Source of the DNA: Methanomicrobia archaeon | GTDB lineage: Archaea; Methanobacteriota_B; Thermococci; Methanofastidiosales; NM3 | Length of the DNA: 64,000 bases | Assembly: GCA_030603445.1 (NCBI GenBank) | Contig: JAUVXU010000002.1 | Span: forward strand, 1 to 64,000 | Direction: 5' to 3' | In this document: piece by piece, positions 17,999 to 26,880 of the stretch | Layout: the number at the start of each line of letters is the position of its first letter | Position numbering within the stretch: position 1 is the stretch's first letter | Position numbers and translations under genes: made by a program | Notes under the pieces: model-generated | What the model was told of the DNA's origin: nothing | The model's input: the letters and a program-made list of their open reading frames with translations, nothing else | Database searches by the model: none

Positions 17999-18880
17999 GT
18001 GAAAAAATATTACTGGTGCATAATAATAGCAATTGTTGCCTGCGGGTGTATTTTACAAGAATCAGATGACATAAACAACAAGACACCTGAACTGTCTAAC
18101 TTGGTCTATGTAAGTTATGTAATTGACGGAGATACAATAGATGTTATCTTTGAAAACGGTATTAAAGAGAGGGTGCGCCTTGTTGGTATAGATACGCCAG
18201 AATGCTATTGTGAAAATAATTCAGAAAAATGGCCAGGAATTTATTCTGAGCAATCACTCAAACAGTGGGGAATTGCTGCAAAAGAATATTCTATTGACAG
18301 ATTACTGGGAAAATATGTTTCATTAGAGTTTGATTCACTATCAGGGATTAGGGGTTCTTATGGAAGATTATTGGCATATGTTATGCTTAACGGAGAGAAT
18401 ATTAACTTAGAGCTTGTTGCACTAGGATATGCAAGGGTATATGAAAAAGCGCCTTGTGAAATAAAAACAAAATTATTAGAAACACAAAAAGATGCGCAAG
18501 AATCAAGAAAGGGGGTATGGTCCTTAATAAGTGATGAAACTCGTGTTAATGGTCTACGTATAGATGGGATTATCTACGATGCAAAAGGGGACGATATAAC
18601 AAATATAAATGGCGAATATATCATATTGACCAACCATACAAATAGCGCCATTTGCCTTAGCGGGTGGGAAATTGTAAACGGAGACCATATACCTTATACA
18701 TTTCCGGAAGGATATGGCCTTGAGCCATATGAAACTATTATCATACACTCAGGCAAGGGAAACGATACCAAAACAGAGTTGTACTGGAACTCCAATGAAC
18801 CCATATGGGGTGATTTAGAGGGAATTGCCTGTTTATACGATTCACATGGGGTACAAAAAGACCTATACCAATACGGGTAA
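17999..18880 (+). CDS. Lipoprotein thermonuclease with lamin-tail domain
   Basis: A 293-residue surface nuclease. A short hydrophobic leader ends in ACGC (Cys15/17), a lipobox. Residues 35-175 form a staphylococcal-nuclease domain with the expected ligands and catalytic residues: IDGDTIDV, RVRLVGIDTPE (Arg60, Asp65, Glu68) and GSYGRLLAYV (Arg123). Residues about 185-290 form a lamin-tail domain (YTFPEGYGLEPYETIIIHSG) closely resembling the C-terminus of the S-layer protein at 8750. GTG start with upstream GGTGA and a TATA-like element near 17951. Predicted to degrade extracellular DNA or RNA at the cell surface. Confidence 0.88.
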   Translation: MKKYYWCIIIAIVACGCILQESDDINNKTPELSNLVYVSYVIDGDTIDVIFENGIKERVRLVGIDTPECYCENNSEKWPGIYSEQSLKQWGIAAKEYSIDRLLGKYVSLEFDSLSGIRGSYGRLLAYVMLNGENINLELVALGYARVYEKAPCEIKTKLLETQKDAQESRKGVWSLISDETRVNGLRIDGIIYDAKGDDITNINGEYIILTNHTNSAICLSGWEIVNGDHIPYTFPEGYGLEPYETIIIHSGKGNDTKTELYWNSNEPIWGDLEGIACLYDSHGVQKDLYQYG

Positions 18881-18886
18881 GTATAC

Positions 18887-19117
18887 TTACTGATCCATCG
18901 TAATTGCTATAACATATTCCATTATATCCTCTATTCTTCCAAGCGTGATTGTCAAAGTTTCTTTGAAATCATGAAGGTCGTTTGCCTTAACTTTTAGTAT
19001 AATGTCGCAGGGACCGGTCACCTTATCAGCTTTCTCGACACAAGGGAGCCTACGAAGTTCCCCCAATACCTGGTGCGTTTTTCCAATCGCAACTGTTATC
19101 ATAAGGTAAGCGTGCAA
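18887..19117 (-). CDS. Stand-alone Lrp/AsnC ligand-binding (RAM) domain
   Basis: A 76-residue RAM/ACT-like domain without the DNA-binding helix-turn-helix. Sequence AYLMITVAIGKTHQVLGELR, then VTGPCDIILKVKANDLHDF and a C-terminal YVIAITM match the Lrp/AsnC effector domain. TTG 19117 is chosen because it completes the first beta strand. Such proteins bind amino acids and may form mixed oligomers with full-length Lrp regulators. It is convergent with the nuclease gene, 6 bp away. Given the nearby amino acid clusters it might sense an amino acid, but that is inference. Confidence 0.82.
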   Translation of the reverse strand: MHAYLMITVAIGKTHQVLGELRRLPCVEKADKVTGPCDIILKVKANDLHDFKETLTITLGRIEDIMEYVIAITMDQ

Positions 19118-19418
19118 ATATACCCCTCTACTCCTAATTATACATTAAAACTTAAAGATTTTTGTACATATATGCTTTAGGGGAGCATATATTATGCAAA
19201 CTAACATAATTTTTAGTATAGATGACTTAACTACGACAATAATTATGGTATGTAGTTAAGCCCTAGAAGCTAATATGAACAAGATTTATAAGACATTGCA
19301 TAATTCTAAGCTTACAATAGATTTTTCCAACAGTGCGGATTTGAGGGCCAATACGCTAATCACAACAGATATAGGATCCCATCCATCTTTTCTTTTAATG
19401 GGCATAGTTAATAACATC
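19118..19418. other. Intergenic region with two perfect inverted repeats
   Basis: About 300 bases without a confident gene. ATATATGCT (19168-19176) pairs with AGCATATAT (19184-19192) across TTAGGGG, and CTTAACTAC (19226-19234) pairs with GTAGTTAAG (19252-19260). A 57-codon plus-strand frame (19275-19448) is open but has no ribosome binding site and runs into the convergent helicase gene. The hairpins could be terminators for the convergent neighbours or part of a small RNA. Confidence 0.4.
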
Positions 19419-22259
19419 TTACTTTTTCAAAAAAGTATTTCGCATTAGTTCACTTATCTTTTCAATCGATAAAGGCTCAATCTCTACAATCTCATTTTGA
19501 CTTACGTAGAATATCTTGCAGATTACAGGCTTGTTATAAAACTCGCTCACTGTATGGTAATAGAAAGACATCTGTTTTACATACTCGCCATGATTTAATT
19601 TTGATACATCTGTCTTGTAATCAATTACTTCAATCCTATCATCATATATAACAACTAAATCAATAATTCCCCTAACTAAGTCGTCGCCTACTGGTAGCGC
19701 ACACTCAATTTCAGGCTTAAGCTCTTTTGCTTTCAGATTTTGGATAAATTCCTTTATTCTAAGACATTCGTCAGAATCGTCTTTGACTTCCTTTCCTAAA
19801 GCTAATTGTTCAGAAATATTATGGATTTTTGATCCAAACTCCTTTCCTCTTCCCTTTTCATCGGGGGTATACTGTATAAAATCATGGACAGGATAGATAT
19901 TTCCTGTCTTCTCATACAGCGGGATATCAATTGTGCCATTTTCAGAACAAATAAGCATTTCTTGTTGCTCCACTTCACATCCCTCTATTTTCTCTACTTT
20001 GTCTTTGTCAGCTAGATCTTTGAAAAACATTGATGGTTTTGATGCTGTTAAAAAAACATATTGCTTCGCTCTTGTCATTGCTACAAAGAGGAGCCTTCTT
20101 TCCTCATCGTAATTTGTCAATACGGCGCTTTTCACCATATCAGATCTCCAGTTGTCAAAAATCACATGATATCCGTTCTTTTCTTGATATATTTTTGAAC
20201 ACCTAAGACCACAAATCCCGTCCCATGAAAGAATGCCATTATCCGAATTTGCGGAGGGAAACTGCTTTTCATTACAATTTGCAATTATCACCACAGGGTA
20301 CTCAAGCCCTTTCGCGCCATGAATGGTTTGTACTGTCACTGCATCCTCACTTGTATTAATATCGATATTATATGTTTCTCCTGATTCGATATTTCCTTCT
20401 ATGAAGTAGATCAGATTCTCAATTGACATTAGATTATTTGAAAATAGATTTCCCAATTCCTTGATAATGGCATTTGAATAAATGCTATCCATATTGAAGT
20501 GTTCAAATATCTTAGTAAGCAAGAACACGACATTTTTTTTATATCTAAAGATACTATTTCTTAGATCAATTATACCTCCAGGATAATTCTTACTCTTTAT
20601 TATCTGTCTTTTGTCGCCCAAAGAATAATTATAATAATCAAGGATTGTTATCCATCCCTTCTTATCGTTCTTGTTTGCAAGTATTCTTAATATGGCAAGA
20701 AGAAGCACTGATTCTTTTGTTTTGAATAGCTCAATACCGCCATCATAATTTATAGGTATCCCGTATTTTATCCCTAATTCCTGTAAATAAAGCCCAAATG
20801 TCCTAGTCCTTGAAAGAACGGCGATATCTTTGTAAGAGATACTCCTCTTGTTCACTCCTTCCACTATCGTTAGGTTGCTGTTGTTTACAAGCTTCTGGAT
20901 TTTTGACAAAATAAATCTTACTTCCATCTCTTTATCCTTGGTTTGATAAAATCTTATATCTGAACTATCGTTTAAGTTAAAATTAGCAGTTAGCTCGGTG
21001 ATGTTTTGGCCTAATGCCCTTGTATCCATGTTCTCGTTCACTGCCCCTTTGACATATAATGAGTTTATGGAAAAATCAAGTATTTTCTGAGAGCTTCTAA
21101 AGTTGAGCTCAAATTCCTTTTTTTCAGATTCTACCTGAAATAATATCCTTTCTTCAGTTCTGTTCAATAGTTCCTTATAGTGTTTAATCTTATCTTGGAA
21201 TTGTAGTATATTCTCGATAGTGGCATTCCTAAAACCGTATATCCCCTGTTTCCAATCGCCAACAACACAAAGATTGTCCGCCTTCATTAATAGCAGGGAT
21301 AGCATGAACTGAATCTCATTTGTGTCTTGGAACTCGTCTATCATCAAGTACTGGAAAGAATTATTGTCCCTAGTTGTTTTATTATGGTACAATTCTAAAA
21401 ATGTAAACATGATGAGAAAATCAAATGTCAATCTATTTTCTTTAACAGATCTTATTATGTAATAGTGATAGATATCATGGGCAAAATCAATCCATCTGCC
21501 CCTATCTTCTTCAAAGGCCTGTGCCAAATGATGTGGATTTACCTGTTTATCTGCTTCGATATGTTCCGGAATGTCAAAGTATAGCTTAGCATTTATTTTT
21601 GGTTTAAACCTCTTGAGCAGCTTAGATTGGGTTGAACCTTTAGAACCTTCTCCTTGTAAATTGAGCTTATCTACAATTTTAGTATAAATGGCTTGATCTC
21701 CCTTTAGAATATCTTCTCCTTCTAAAAACCATCCTTTATTTTCTGGAAATACGCCTTTTGATGAAAGTTTCTTTATAAGAGAAAATATCTCAAGATATCT
21801 TCCCCCAATTATCTTATATTCTACCTCATATTTTGGATGGCTCTTTTTGAAAGAGTTGTATACTCTTTTAAAAAAATTCTTTTCCAGCATCCCATTCTCA
21901 ACTAGTGAGAAGTTCCTGTTTAATCTTTCATTGATGCCAAGATATTTAGGCGCATCCTCGCAACCTTGGGAGAGGATCTGTTTGCAAAACGCATGGAATG
22001 TTGATATTCTCGCATCCATTACGTTAATATCCGGATTTGATTCAATCAACTTATTCAGAATCTTTTCTTTCATGTTCTCTGCAGCATTTTTAGTAAATGT
22101 CAAGAGAAGGATATCTTTTGGATAGATGTTTGGCTGCCCTAATATCTTGAGATATCTCTTGGTAATGGTGTAGGTCTTTCCTGTCCCGGGACCGGCGTCA
22201 ACAACATATATCCCTCCCGTATTATTTATCACATCGTCTTGTTTTAGATTTTGCACCAT
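19419..22259 (-). CDS. addA: AddA-like UvrD-family helicase with RecB-type nuclease domain
   Basis: A 946-residue SF1A helicase fused to a PD-(D/E)XK nuclease. Helicase motifs: Walker A AGPGTGKTYTITKR (about 22-35), TFHAFCK, motif II YLMIDEFQDTNEIQ, motif III VVGDWKQGIYGFR, motif V TVQTIHGAKGLEYPVV and motif VI LLFVAMTRAKQYVFL. The C-terminal nuclease has GSKIHNISEQ, then IIDLVVIYDDRIEVIDYKTD. This is the AddA arrangement. Its gene lies 6 bases after the AddB-like gene. Together they would resect double-strand DNA ends for recombination. Most archaea use HerA-NurA for this, so the pair is unusual. Confidence 0.88.
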   Translation of the reverse strand: MVQNLKQDDVINNTGGIYVVDAGPGTGKTYTITKRYLKILGQPNIYPKDILLLTFTKNAAENMKEKILNKLIESNPDINVMDARISTFHAFCKQILSQGCEDAPKYLGINERLNRNFSLVENGMLEKNFFKRVYNSFKKSHPKYEVEYKIIGGRYLEIFSLIKKLSSKGVFPENKGWFLEGEDILKGDQAIYTKIVDKLNLQGEGSKGSTQSKLLKRFKPKINAKLYFDIPEHIEADKQVNPHHLAQAFEEDRGRWIDFAHDIYHYYIIRSVKENRLTFDFLIMFTFLELYHNKTTRDNNSFQYLMIDEFQDTNEIQFMLSLLLMKADNLCVVGDWKQGIYGFRNATIENILQFQDKIKHYKELLNRTEERILFQVESEKKEFELNFRSSQKILDFSINSLYVKGAVNENMDTRALGQNITELTANFNLNDSSDIRFYQTKDKEMEVRFILSKIQKLVNNSNLTIVEGVNKRSISYKDIAVLSRTRTFGLYLQELGIKYGIPINYDGGIELFKTKESVLLLAILRILANKNDKKGWITILDYYNYSLGDKRQIIKSKNYPGGIIDLRNSIFRYKKNVVFLLTKIFEHFNMDSIYSNAIIKELGNLFSNNLMSIENLIYFIEGNIESGETYNIDINTSEDAVTVQTIHGAKGLEYPVVIIANCNEKQFPSANSDNGILSWDGICGLRCSKIYQEKNGYHVIFDNWRSDMVKSAVLTNYDEERRLLFVAMTRAKQYVFLTASKPSMFFKDLADKDKVEKIEGCEVEQQEMLICSENGTIDIPLYEKTGNIYPVHDFIQYTPDEKGRGKEFGSKIHNISEQLALGKEVKDDSDECLRIKEFIQNLKAKELKPEIECALPVGDDLVRGIIDLVVIYDDRIEVIDYKTDVSKLNHGEYVKQMSFYYHTVSEFYNKPVICKIFYVSQNEIVEIEPLSIEKISELMRNTFLKK

Positions 22260-22265
22260 TATTTG

Positions 22266-24869
22266 TCACGCCCCCAAGCACATGTCTTTATAATCGCAGT
22301 TATCACAGACTTTCTTGGATTTTGGCGTTTTAGGAAATCCAATTTTTGAATAAAGTTTAACTAATTCAAATTCCCTATTTACAAAATCCTGGAATTTATC
22401 AAGGTCCTCTTTGAAGAACAAAGCTATGGGATAATTTGACGCGCCTATCCTCAACCTATAAATCTCTTTAAAAAAATCTTCAACTATCCCTTTATTCTTA
22501 GTTGTATCCTTTATGTTAGTAGCTTTTTTCTCAAGTTTTCTGTATGCAGGAATATTTTTATCAAAAACAAACGGGTTCTTGATAGGATTATTTCTAAGAA
22601 CGGATTCAATATCTTTTTTCATCATTAGTTTAATAATATCCATTCGTTTTCCTTTAGAAGTTATTATCCCTAATCCCTCGTCAGATCGTATAAACTCATC
22701 AAATGTAGCAGGATAATACTTTATTCTAACAATATTGTCTTCTTGATCATCCGTTCGGCCAATGACCTTTTTATAATTTTGAATAAAGAAGTAGTAGTAA
22801 AATGAAAGCTCTTTGTCTGGATTAAATGATCTTAACTGCATAAGATAAACTAGTGGTTGAAAATCTGCTTCATCTTTAATTAATTCCAGATTTGATTTTG
22901 AAATTATCTTTCCAACAGTTTTTTTACTCTTTGAGGACTTGTAATCAACTATTATTGTATTGTTTATTACAAGATCAATAAAACCCTTTAATTTGGAATT
23001 AATATCCGAAAAAGATACTTCAGTATTATTCCCCGTTATTGGTTTATTTAATTTAATGCTCAATAAGTTCTCATCTTGTTTTTGAAAACTGGAATTTGAT
23101 TCAATATTATGATTAGCATCAATGCATAGTGAATCAATATATGATCTGATATTTTTAATCCCGATAAGAAACATCGTTTTCTCGATATCACTATTTGTAG
23201 ATTCCACCATGTTCATATACTCATCTAAAAGGATGTTTACGAAAAAATCATCACCCTTCTTATTGCAGAAATCTTTATGGCTAACATAAAACTCTGCAAA
23301 TGCATGAAGAAGCGTTCCCTTCATAAAATAAGTTTTTTCCTCACTTGGTACAACTCTTGAAAACTCAAATTTTTTAGGACATTCAAAAAATGTATTTAAG
23401 GAGCTTTGGGAAAACATGCCAAATTTATATATGCTATCTGAGGTGATTTTTTTTTCTTCTATTTGTGGGTTTCTATTTATATTGTGGCCTATTTTATGAA
23501 ATACCTCGTCATCAAATCCTTTAATTTCCTTGCCAAATATCTTGTTAAAATAAAAGCAAGGAATTGTTTTTTGATTGCCTTTTATAAGAGTAGCAAAATA
23601 GACTTGAACTTGGCCTTGTTTTATAAATATCTGGAACTTATTTAGATTGTTGTTTTCTTCTAGCTCCTTGTCGATGTATGGCAAAACAGGGACTTTTTTT
23701 GTCCAATCAGAATCAGGGTTGATATATAGACAGATGGGCTTGTCCACAACAACTGAGGATTTGCAATCTGCAAGAAGGACCCCTTTCTTACATGAACTAA
23801 TCTTTATATCAAAGTTATTTATAAAGTAAGTTAGGTCTGAAAAGTTATCCTCATTTATTTTTTCTTCATATAGGTACATTTGAAATAACGTTTCTTTTAA
23901 TTCAGGAGGAAAATCCACCCTTGTGAATAAAGACATATATTCTTTGTAAGACATGTTTCTTATCTGGATAAACTTTTGATATAGGTAGGTTAATTTCTTG
24001 TCTTTATTGGTATTGGCAATGTATCTTTCTAACAGATAATTATTATATTTATAATCAATATCTATGTTAAATGATTCTAGAAAAGGTTTAATCTCCTTAA
24101 CTATCGCCGCTTCCAAATGCAGCACAGTGTTCAAAAGGTCCAAAAATACCCTCACATTGAGATTTTCGTCCAAAAATTCCTTTATGTTAATATCAATTTG
24201 TTTTTTGTAAAGTTTTGATTTGATAACATTTAACACTGGGTCTTGAGTATTTAGTATAATAGCAAAATCATCTTGATTATCCTTGGTAATAATGTTGATA
24301 GCTTCTTCTATTAGTTGGTCCTGATCACTATAAGTATGGACATTTAAGACAGAGGATGAGTATTTTGTTAAGATACTTATTCTCACATATTTATCAGGAA
24401 TTGCCTTTTTATCAAGATTATTGAATAGATCTGGTTCGATAATAGCGATATTTTTAGGCAAGTACTCTTTAGAAAACTCCCTTAGAGCTTTTTGTACTGT
24501 TGGTATTTCTATGTATTTGTAGTATGTACCTTTTTCTTCTTTTGTAAGGTAATCTTGTATATTATCTGCATATTTTTCTATATCCTGTATCTTTTCAACA
24601 GTGTTGTGGATTGATTTTATGTTCTTTTTTAGTTTTTGGCTTAATTTAAGAATAGTTTCAGTCTTACTGTTGATTTTATCTAAGAATAATCTAGGTGCAA
24701 ACTTTGTTGCAAGTTCTTGTGGTGTGTATGCAAGTTTTCCTACCTGTGCTTTTTTTATTCTCCTATTAAGAGCTGTAGCTAAAGGGGCGTCATTAGTAAT
24801 CACCATATCAAAGTCTTTGACTTCCTCATACAACTCTTGAATAGATTTAGGGGACTTCATTTTAAACAT
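22266..24869 (-). CDS. addB: AddB-like nuclease with iron-sulphur cluster motif
   Basis: An 867-residue partner of AddA. The N-terminal half is a degenerate helicase-like region without a clear Walker A. The C-terminal half is a RecB-type nuclease (KLKGFIDLVINNTIIVDYKSSK, about 650-670). Cys497 in FFECPKKFEFSR and Cys855, Cys858 and Cys864 in VCDNCDYKDMCLGA match the four-cysteine 4Fe-4S staple of AddB and related nucleases. The missing Walker A also fits AddB of some bacteria. A TATA-like TTTTATATAA at about 24922-24932 (minus strand) is the likely promoter of the two-gene operon. Confidence 0.8.
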   Translation of the reverse strand: MFKMKSPKSIQELYEEVKDFDMVITNDAPLATALNRRIKKAQVGKLAYTPQELATKFAPRLFLDKINSKTETILKLSQKLKKNIKSIHNTVEKIQDIEKYADNIQDYLTKEEKGTYYKYIEIPTVQKALREFSKEYLPKNIAIIEPDLFNNLDKKAIPDKYVRISILTKYSSSVLNVHTYSDQDQLIEEAINIITKDNQDDFAIILNTQDPVLNVIKSKLYKKQIDINIKEFLDENLNVRVFLDLLNTVLHLEAAIVKEIKPFLESFNIDIDYKYNNYLLERYIANTNKDKKLTYLYQKFIQIRNMSYKEYMSLFTRVDFPPELKETLFQMYLYEEKINEDNFSDLTYFINNFDIKISSCKKGVLLADCKSSVVVDKPICLYINPDSDWTKKVPVLPYIDKELEENNNLNKFQIFIKQGQVQVYFATLIKGNQKTIPCFYFNKIFGKEIKGFDDEVFHKIGHNINRNPQIEEKKITSDSIYKFGMFSQSSLNTFFECPKKFEFSRVVPSEEKTYFMKGTLLHAFAEFYVSHKDFCNKKGDDFFVNILLDEYMNMVESTNSDIEKTMFLIGIKNIRSYIDSLCIDANHNIESNSSFQKQDENLLSIKLNKPITGNNTEVSFSDINSKLKGFIDLVINNTIIVDYKSSKSKKTVGKIISKSNLELIKDEADFQPLVYLMQLRSFNPDKELSFYYYFFIQNYKKVIGRTDDQEDNIVRIKYYPATFDEFIRSDEGLGIITSKGKRMDIIKLMMKKDIESVLRNNPIKNPFVFDKNIPAYRKLEKKATNIKDTTKNKGIVEDFFKEIYRLRIGASNYPIALFFKEDLDKFQDFVNREFELVKLYSKIGFPKTPKSKKVCDNCDYKDMCLGA

Positions 24870-25064
24870 CTGTGAAGAATTTTATTATGGCATGACAAAA
24901 TTGGATAACTGCTTTAAGATAATTATATAAAATACGTTTAATATGTTTTTTGTGCCTGTGTAGGACAAAATGAATAACAAAGATAGTTCACGAGGCGTTC
25001 ATAAAAGAAAGTGGACATCTTGAATAGATGTGTTGATTTTTTAGCTGCGTCAACAAGATGAAGA

Positions 25065-25796
25065 TCATTTACTTAATCTCTTGTCAATAGACATCAATTC
25101 CTCTATAAGTTTTCTTCGCACTTCCTGTGTAAAGCGATTATAGTGATGCATGTCAAAAAACAGCTGATCTGAATCGTTTTCAACAATTGTAACAAGTTCT
25201 TTTAGTCTATCGTGCGTTGCAGTTGCCACATCGACGGACTTGATATCTATCTTAGATAACGCATTTCCGAAAAAATGGATTAATGCAAGGGATCGGGCCA
25301 TCTGCCTATCATGCTCTTCAGGCGCCAGGACTATTGTTTCTAGCCCTATTTTTTCAAGAAACGATACTACACGTCCAAGCCTTTTTGTCCTTATAGGGCA
25401 AAGCGCTATTTTCTTTCCCCCTATACCGTTTTTTGTGGTGTCTGGTCCAAAGAGGGGATGTGTTCCTATGCATTCACAGTATTGTGGGACTATTTTTTGC
25501 ATAACTGCAACAGGATATTCTTTGACAGAACACGTGTCAAGGACTAACGCTCCTTTCTTCAAGAACGGAGCAATGTCATTTAGTACTTCCTCAATAGAGG
25601 ATATTGACAAGCACAGTATCACAATGTCTTGTTTTGCACACTCTTTTTGGTCTGTGTATCTTACCCCTATGCGTTTTGCTTCCTTTCTGCGATCTGTGCG
25701 ATTAGTAACAACTACTATGAAATGTTCCTTGAGGCATTTTGCAACATACTGGCCAAATCTGCCAAATCCAATTATTCCAACGCTATGTTCGCTCAT
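25065..25796 (-). CDS. tyrA: Prephenate dehydrogenase
   Basis: A 243-residue NAD(P)-dependent enzyme converting prephenate to 4-hydroxyphenylpyruvate, the tyrosine precursor. The Rossmann motif GIIGFGRFGQYVAKCL is at residues 6-21, followed by VVVTNRTDRR. The conserved TyrA segments are DTCSVKEYPV, CIGTHPLFGPDT (catalytic His in the HP of this motif) and a C-terminal helical part with MARSLALIHFFG. It is shorter than bifunctional TyrA, with no mutase or ACT domain. Last gene of the aro operon; its start overlaps the end of pheA by 4 bases. Confidence 0.9.
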   Translation of the reverse strand: MSEHSVGIIGFGRFGQYVAKCLKEHFIVVVTNRTDRRKEAKRIGVRYTDQKECAKQDIVILCLSISSIEEVLNDIAPFLKKGALVLDTCSVKEYPVAVMQKIVPQYCECIGTHPLFGPDTTKNGIGGKKIALCPIRTKRLGRVVSFLEKIGLETIVLAPEEHDRQMARSLALIHFFGNALSKIDIKSVDVATATHDRLKELVTIVENDSDQLFFDMHHYNRFTQEVRRKLIEELMSIDKRLSK

Positions 25797-26611
25797 ATAG
25801 CTACACCTTTTACATTTGAAGGATAAGAACCCAGGATTTTAAGTGACACGCAGTGTTCTTTTATATTATCGATAACTGATATTATCACATCATCTTTACA
25901 ATGCCCCTTAAACTCCGCTAAAAAAGCATACTCCCACGGCCTGTCCTTTATTGGCATAGACTCAAGTCTTGTCATGTTGATGTTCGCGCTGGCAAAAGGT
26001 TTCAATGCATCAAAAAGAGCACCTCCAACATGTTTTGTAATAAACATTATAGTCGTCTTGTCATCGCCTGATGCATCAGTCTCATTTGCAGATATGACAA
26101 AGAATTTTGTCATGTTCTCCTTGGAATCCTGGATATCCCTTTTAGCTATGCTTAAATCATAAAGTGCTGCTATCCTCTCATTTCCTATTAATGCTATAGT
26201 TTTGTCCTTTCGCACCTTGGCAGCTGCCGCAGCACCATCCCACCAAGAAATTGGTCTGCAGTCCATCCCGCTTAAAAATCCCTTGCATTGTGCCAATGCT
26301 TCGGGGTGGGCATATACATACTTTATATCATCAGGCAACGCATCTTTTCTTGTTATAAGGCAGTGTCTTATTCGTAATGCGCCTTCTTTGCATATCTTAA
26401 GGCTTGAACTTATAAGCAGATTTGTAGGTTCAACTATCCTTCCTGTCTGCGTATTTTCAACCGGGATTACCCCATAGTCTGCCCTACCTGTTTCCACGCT
26501 GTCAAAAACATCCTTAAATGTTTTATGGGACAGTGTTTCTGCCCCTTTGAAAAGTTTAAGTGCCATGCTCTCACTAAAGGCGCCCCTGTCCCCTTGGAAG
26601 GATACCTTCAT
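25793..26611 (-). CDS. pheA: Prephenate dehydratase with ACT domain
   Basis: A 272-residue prephenate dehydratase, which makes phenylpyruvate for phenylalanine. N-terminal GDRGAFSESMALKLF, DYGVIPVENTQTGRIVEP, then ENMTKFFVIS (the TRF-type catalytic loop with Thr in MTKF). The C-terminal ACT domain (residues about 185-270: GALFDALKPFASANINMTRLESMPIKDRPW) contains the ESRP-like signature, used for feedback inhibition by phenylalanine. The gene overlaps its neighbours by 4 bases on each side. Confidence 0.92.
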   Translation of the reverse strand: MKVSFQGDRGAFSESMALKLFKGAETLSHKTFKDVFDSVETGRADYGVIPVENTQTGRIVEPTNLLISSSLKICKEGALRIRHCLITRKDALPDDIKYVYAHPEALAQCKGFLSGMDCRPISWWDGAAAAAKVRKDKTIALIGNERIAALYDLSIAKRDIQDSKENMTKFFVISANETDASGDDKTTIMFITKHVGGALFDALKPFASANINMTRLESMPIKDRPWEYAFLAEFKGHCKDDVIISVIDNIKEHCVSLKILGSYPSNVKGVAI

Positions 26612-26880
26612 TTATTACACCTTTCTTGTACGCTTTTGCTCATTGATATTACTTCTTGTAAAATAGCCATAACCCCTTTAACAGGAAGACCTAGAGCATT
26701 TGCCTTCTCCTTCCAAAGTTTTAGGACCTGCCCTTCCCTATCAGGGTCGTGTACAGGCAGTTTTGCACTTTGTTTGTATGAGGCGATATCTTTGGCTAGT
26801 TCCATCCTTCTTAACAAAAGATCAAGTAATTTGGTGTCTACTATGTCTATTTCCCCTCTTAGGGCGTCTAGCGGCTTCAT
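26608..26880 (-). CDS. aroQ: Monofunctional chorismate mutase (AroQ type)
   Basis: A 90-residue all-helical chorismate mutase converting chorismate to prephenate. The conserved pattern is LDALRGEIDIVDTKLLDLL, RRMELAKDIASYKQ, DPDREGQVL and a C-terminal VISMSKSVQ. ATG 26880 is chosen because it overlaps the aroC stop as ATGA and starts right at the first catalytic helix. An in-frame upstream extension would lie within aroC and does not resemble the family. Supplies prephenate to pheA and tyrA immediately downstream. Confidence 0.92.
   Translation of the reverse strand: MKPLDALRGEIDIVDTKLLDLLLRRMELAKDIASYKQSAKLPVHDPDREGQVLKLWKEKANALGLPVKGVMAILQEVISMSKSVQERCNK

Noticed and set aside
19275-19448. 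57-codon plus-strand ORF
   Set aside because: It has no ribosome binding site and overlaps the 3' end of the convergent AddA-like gene, so it is not listed as a gene.
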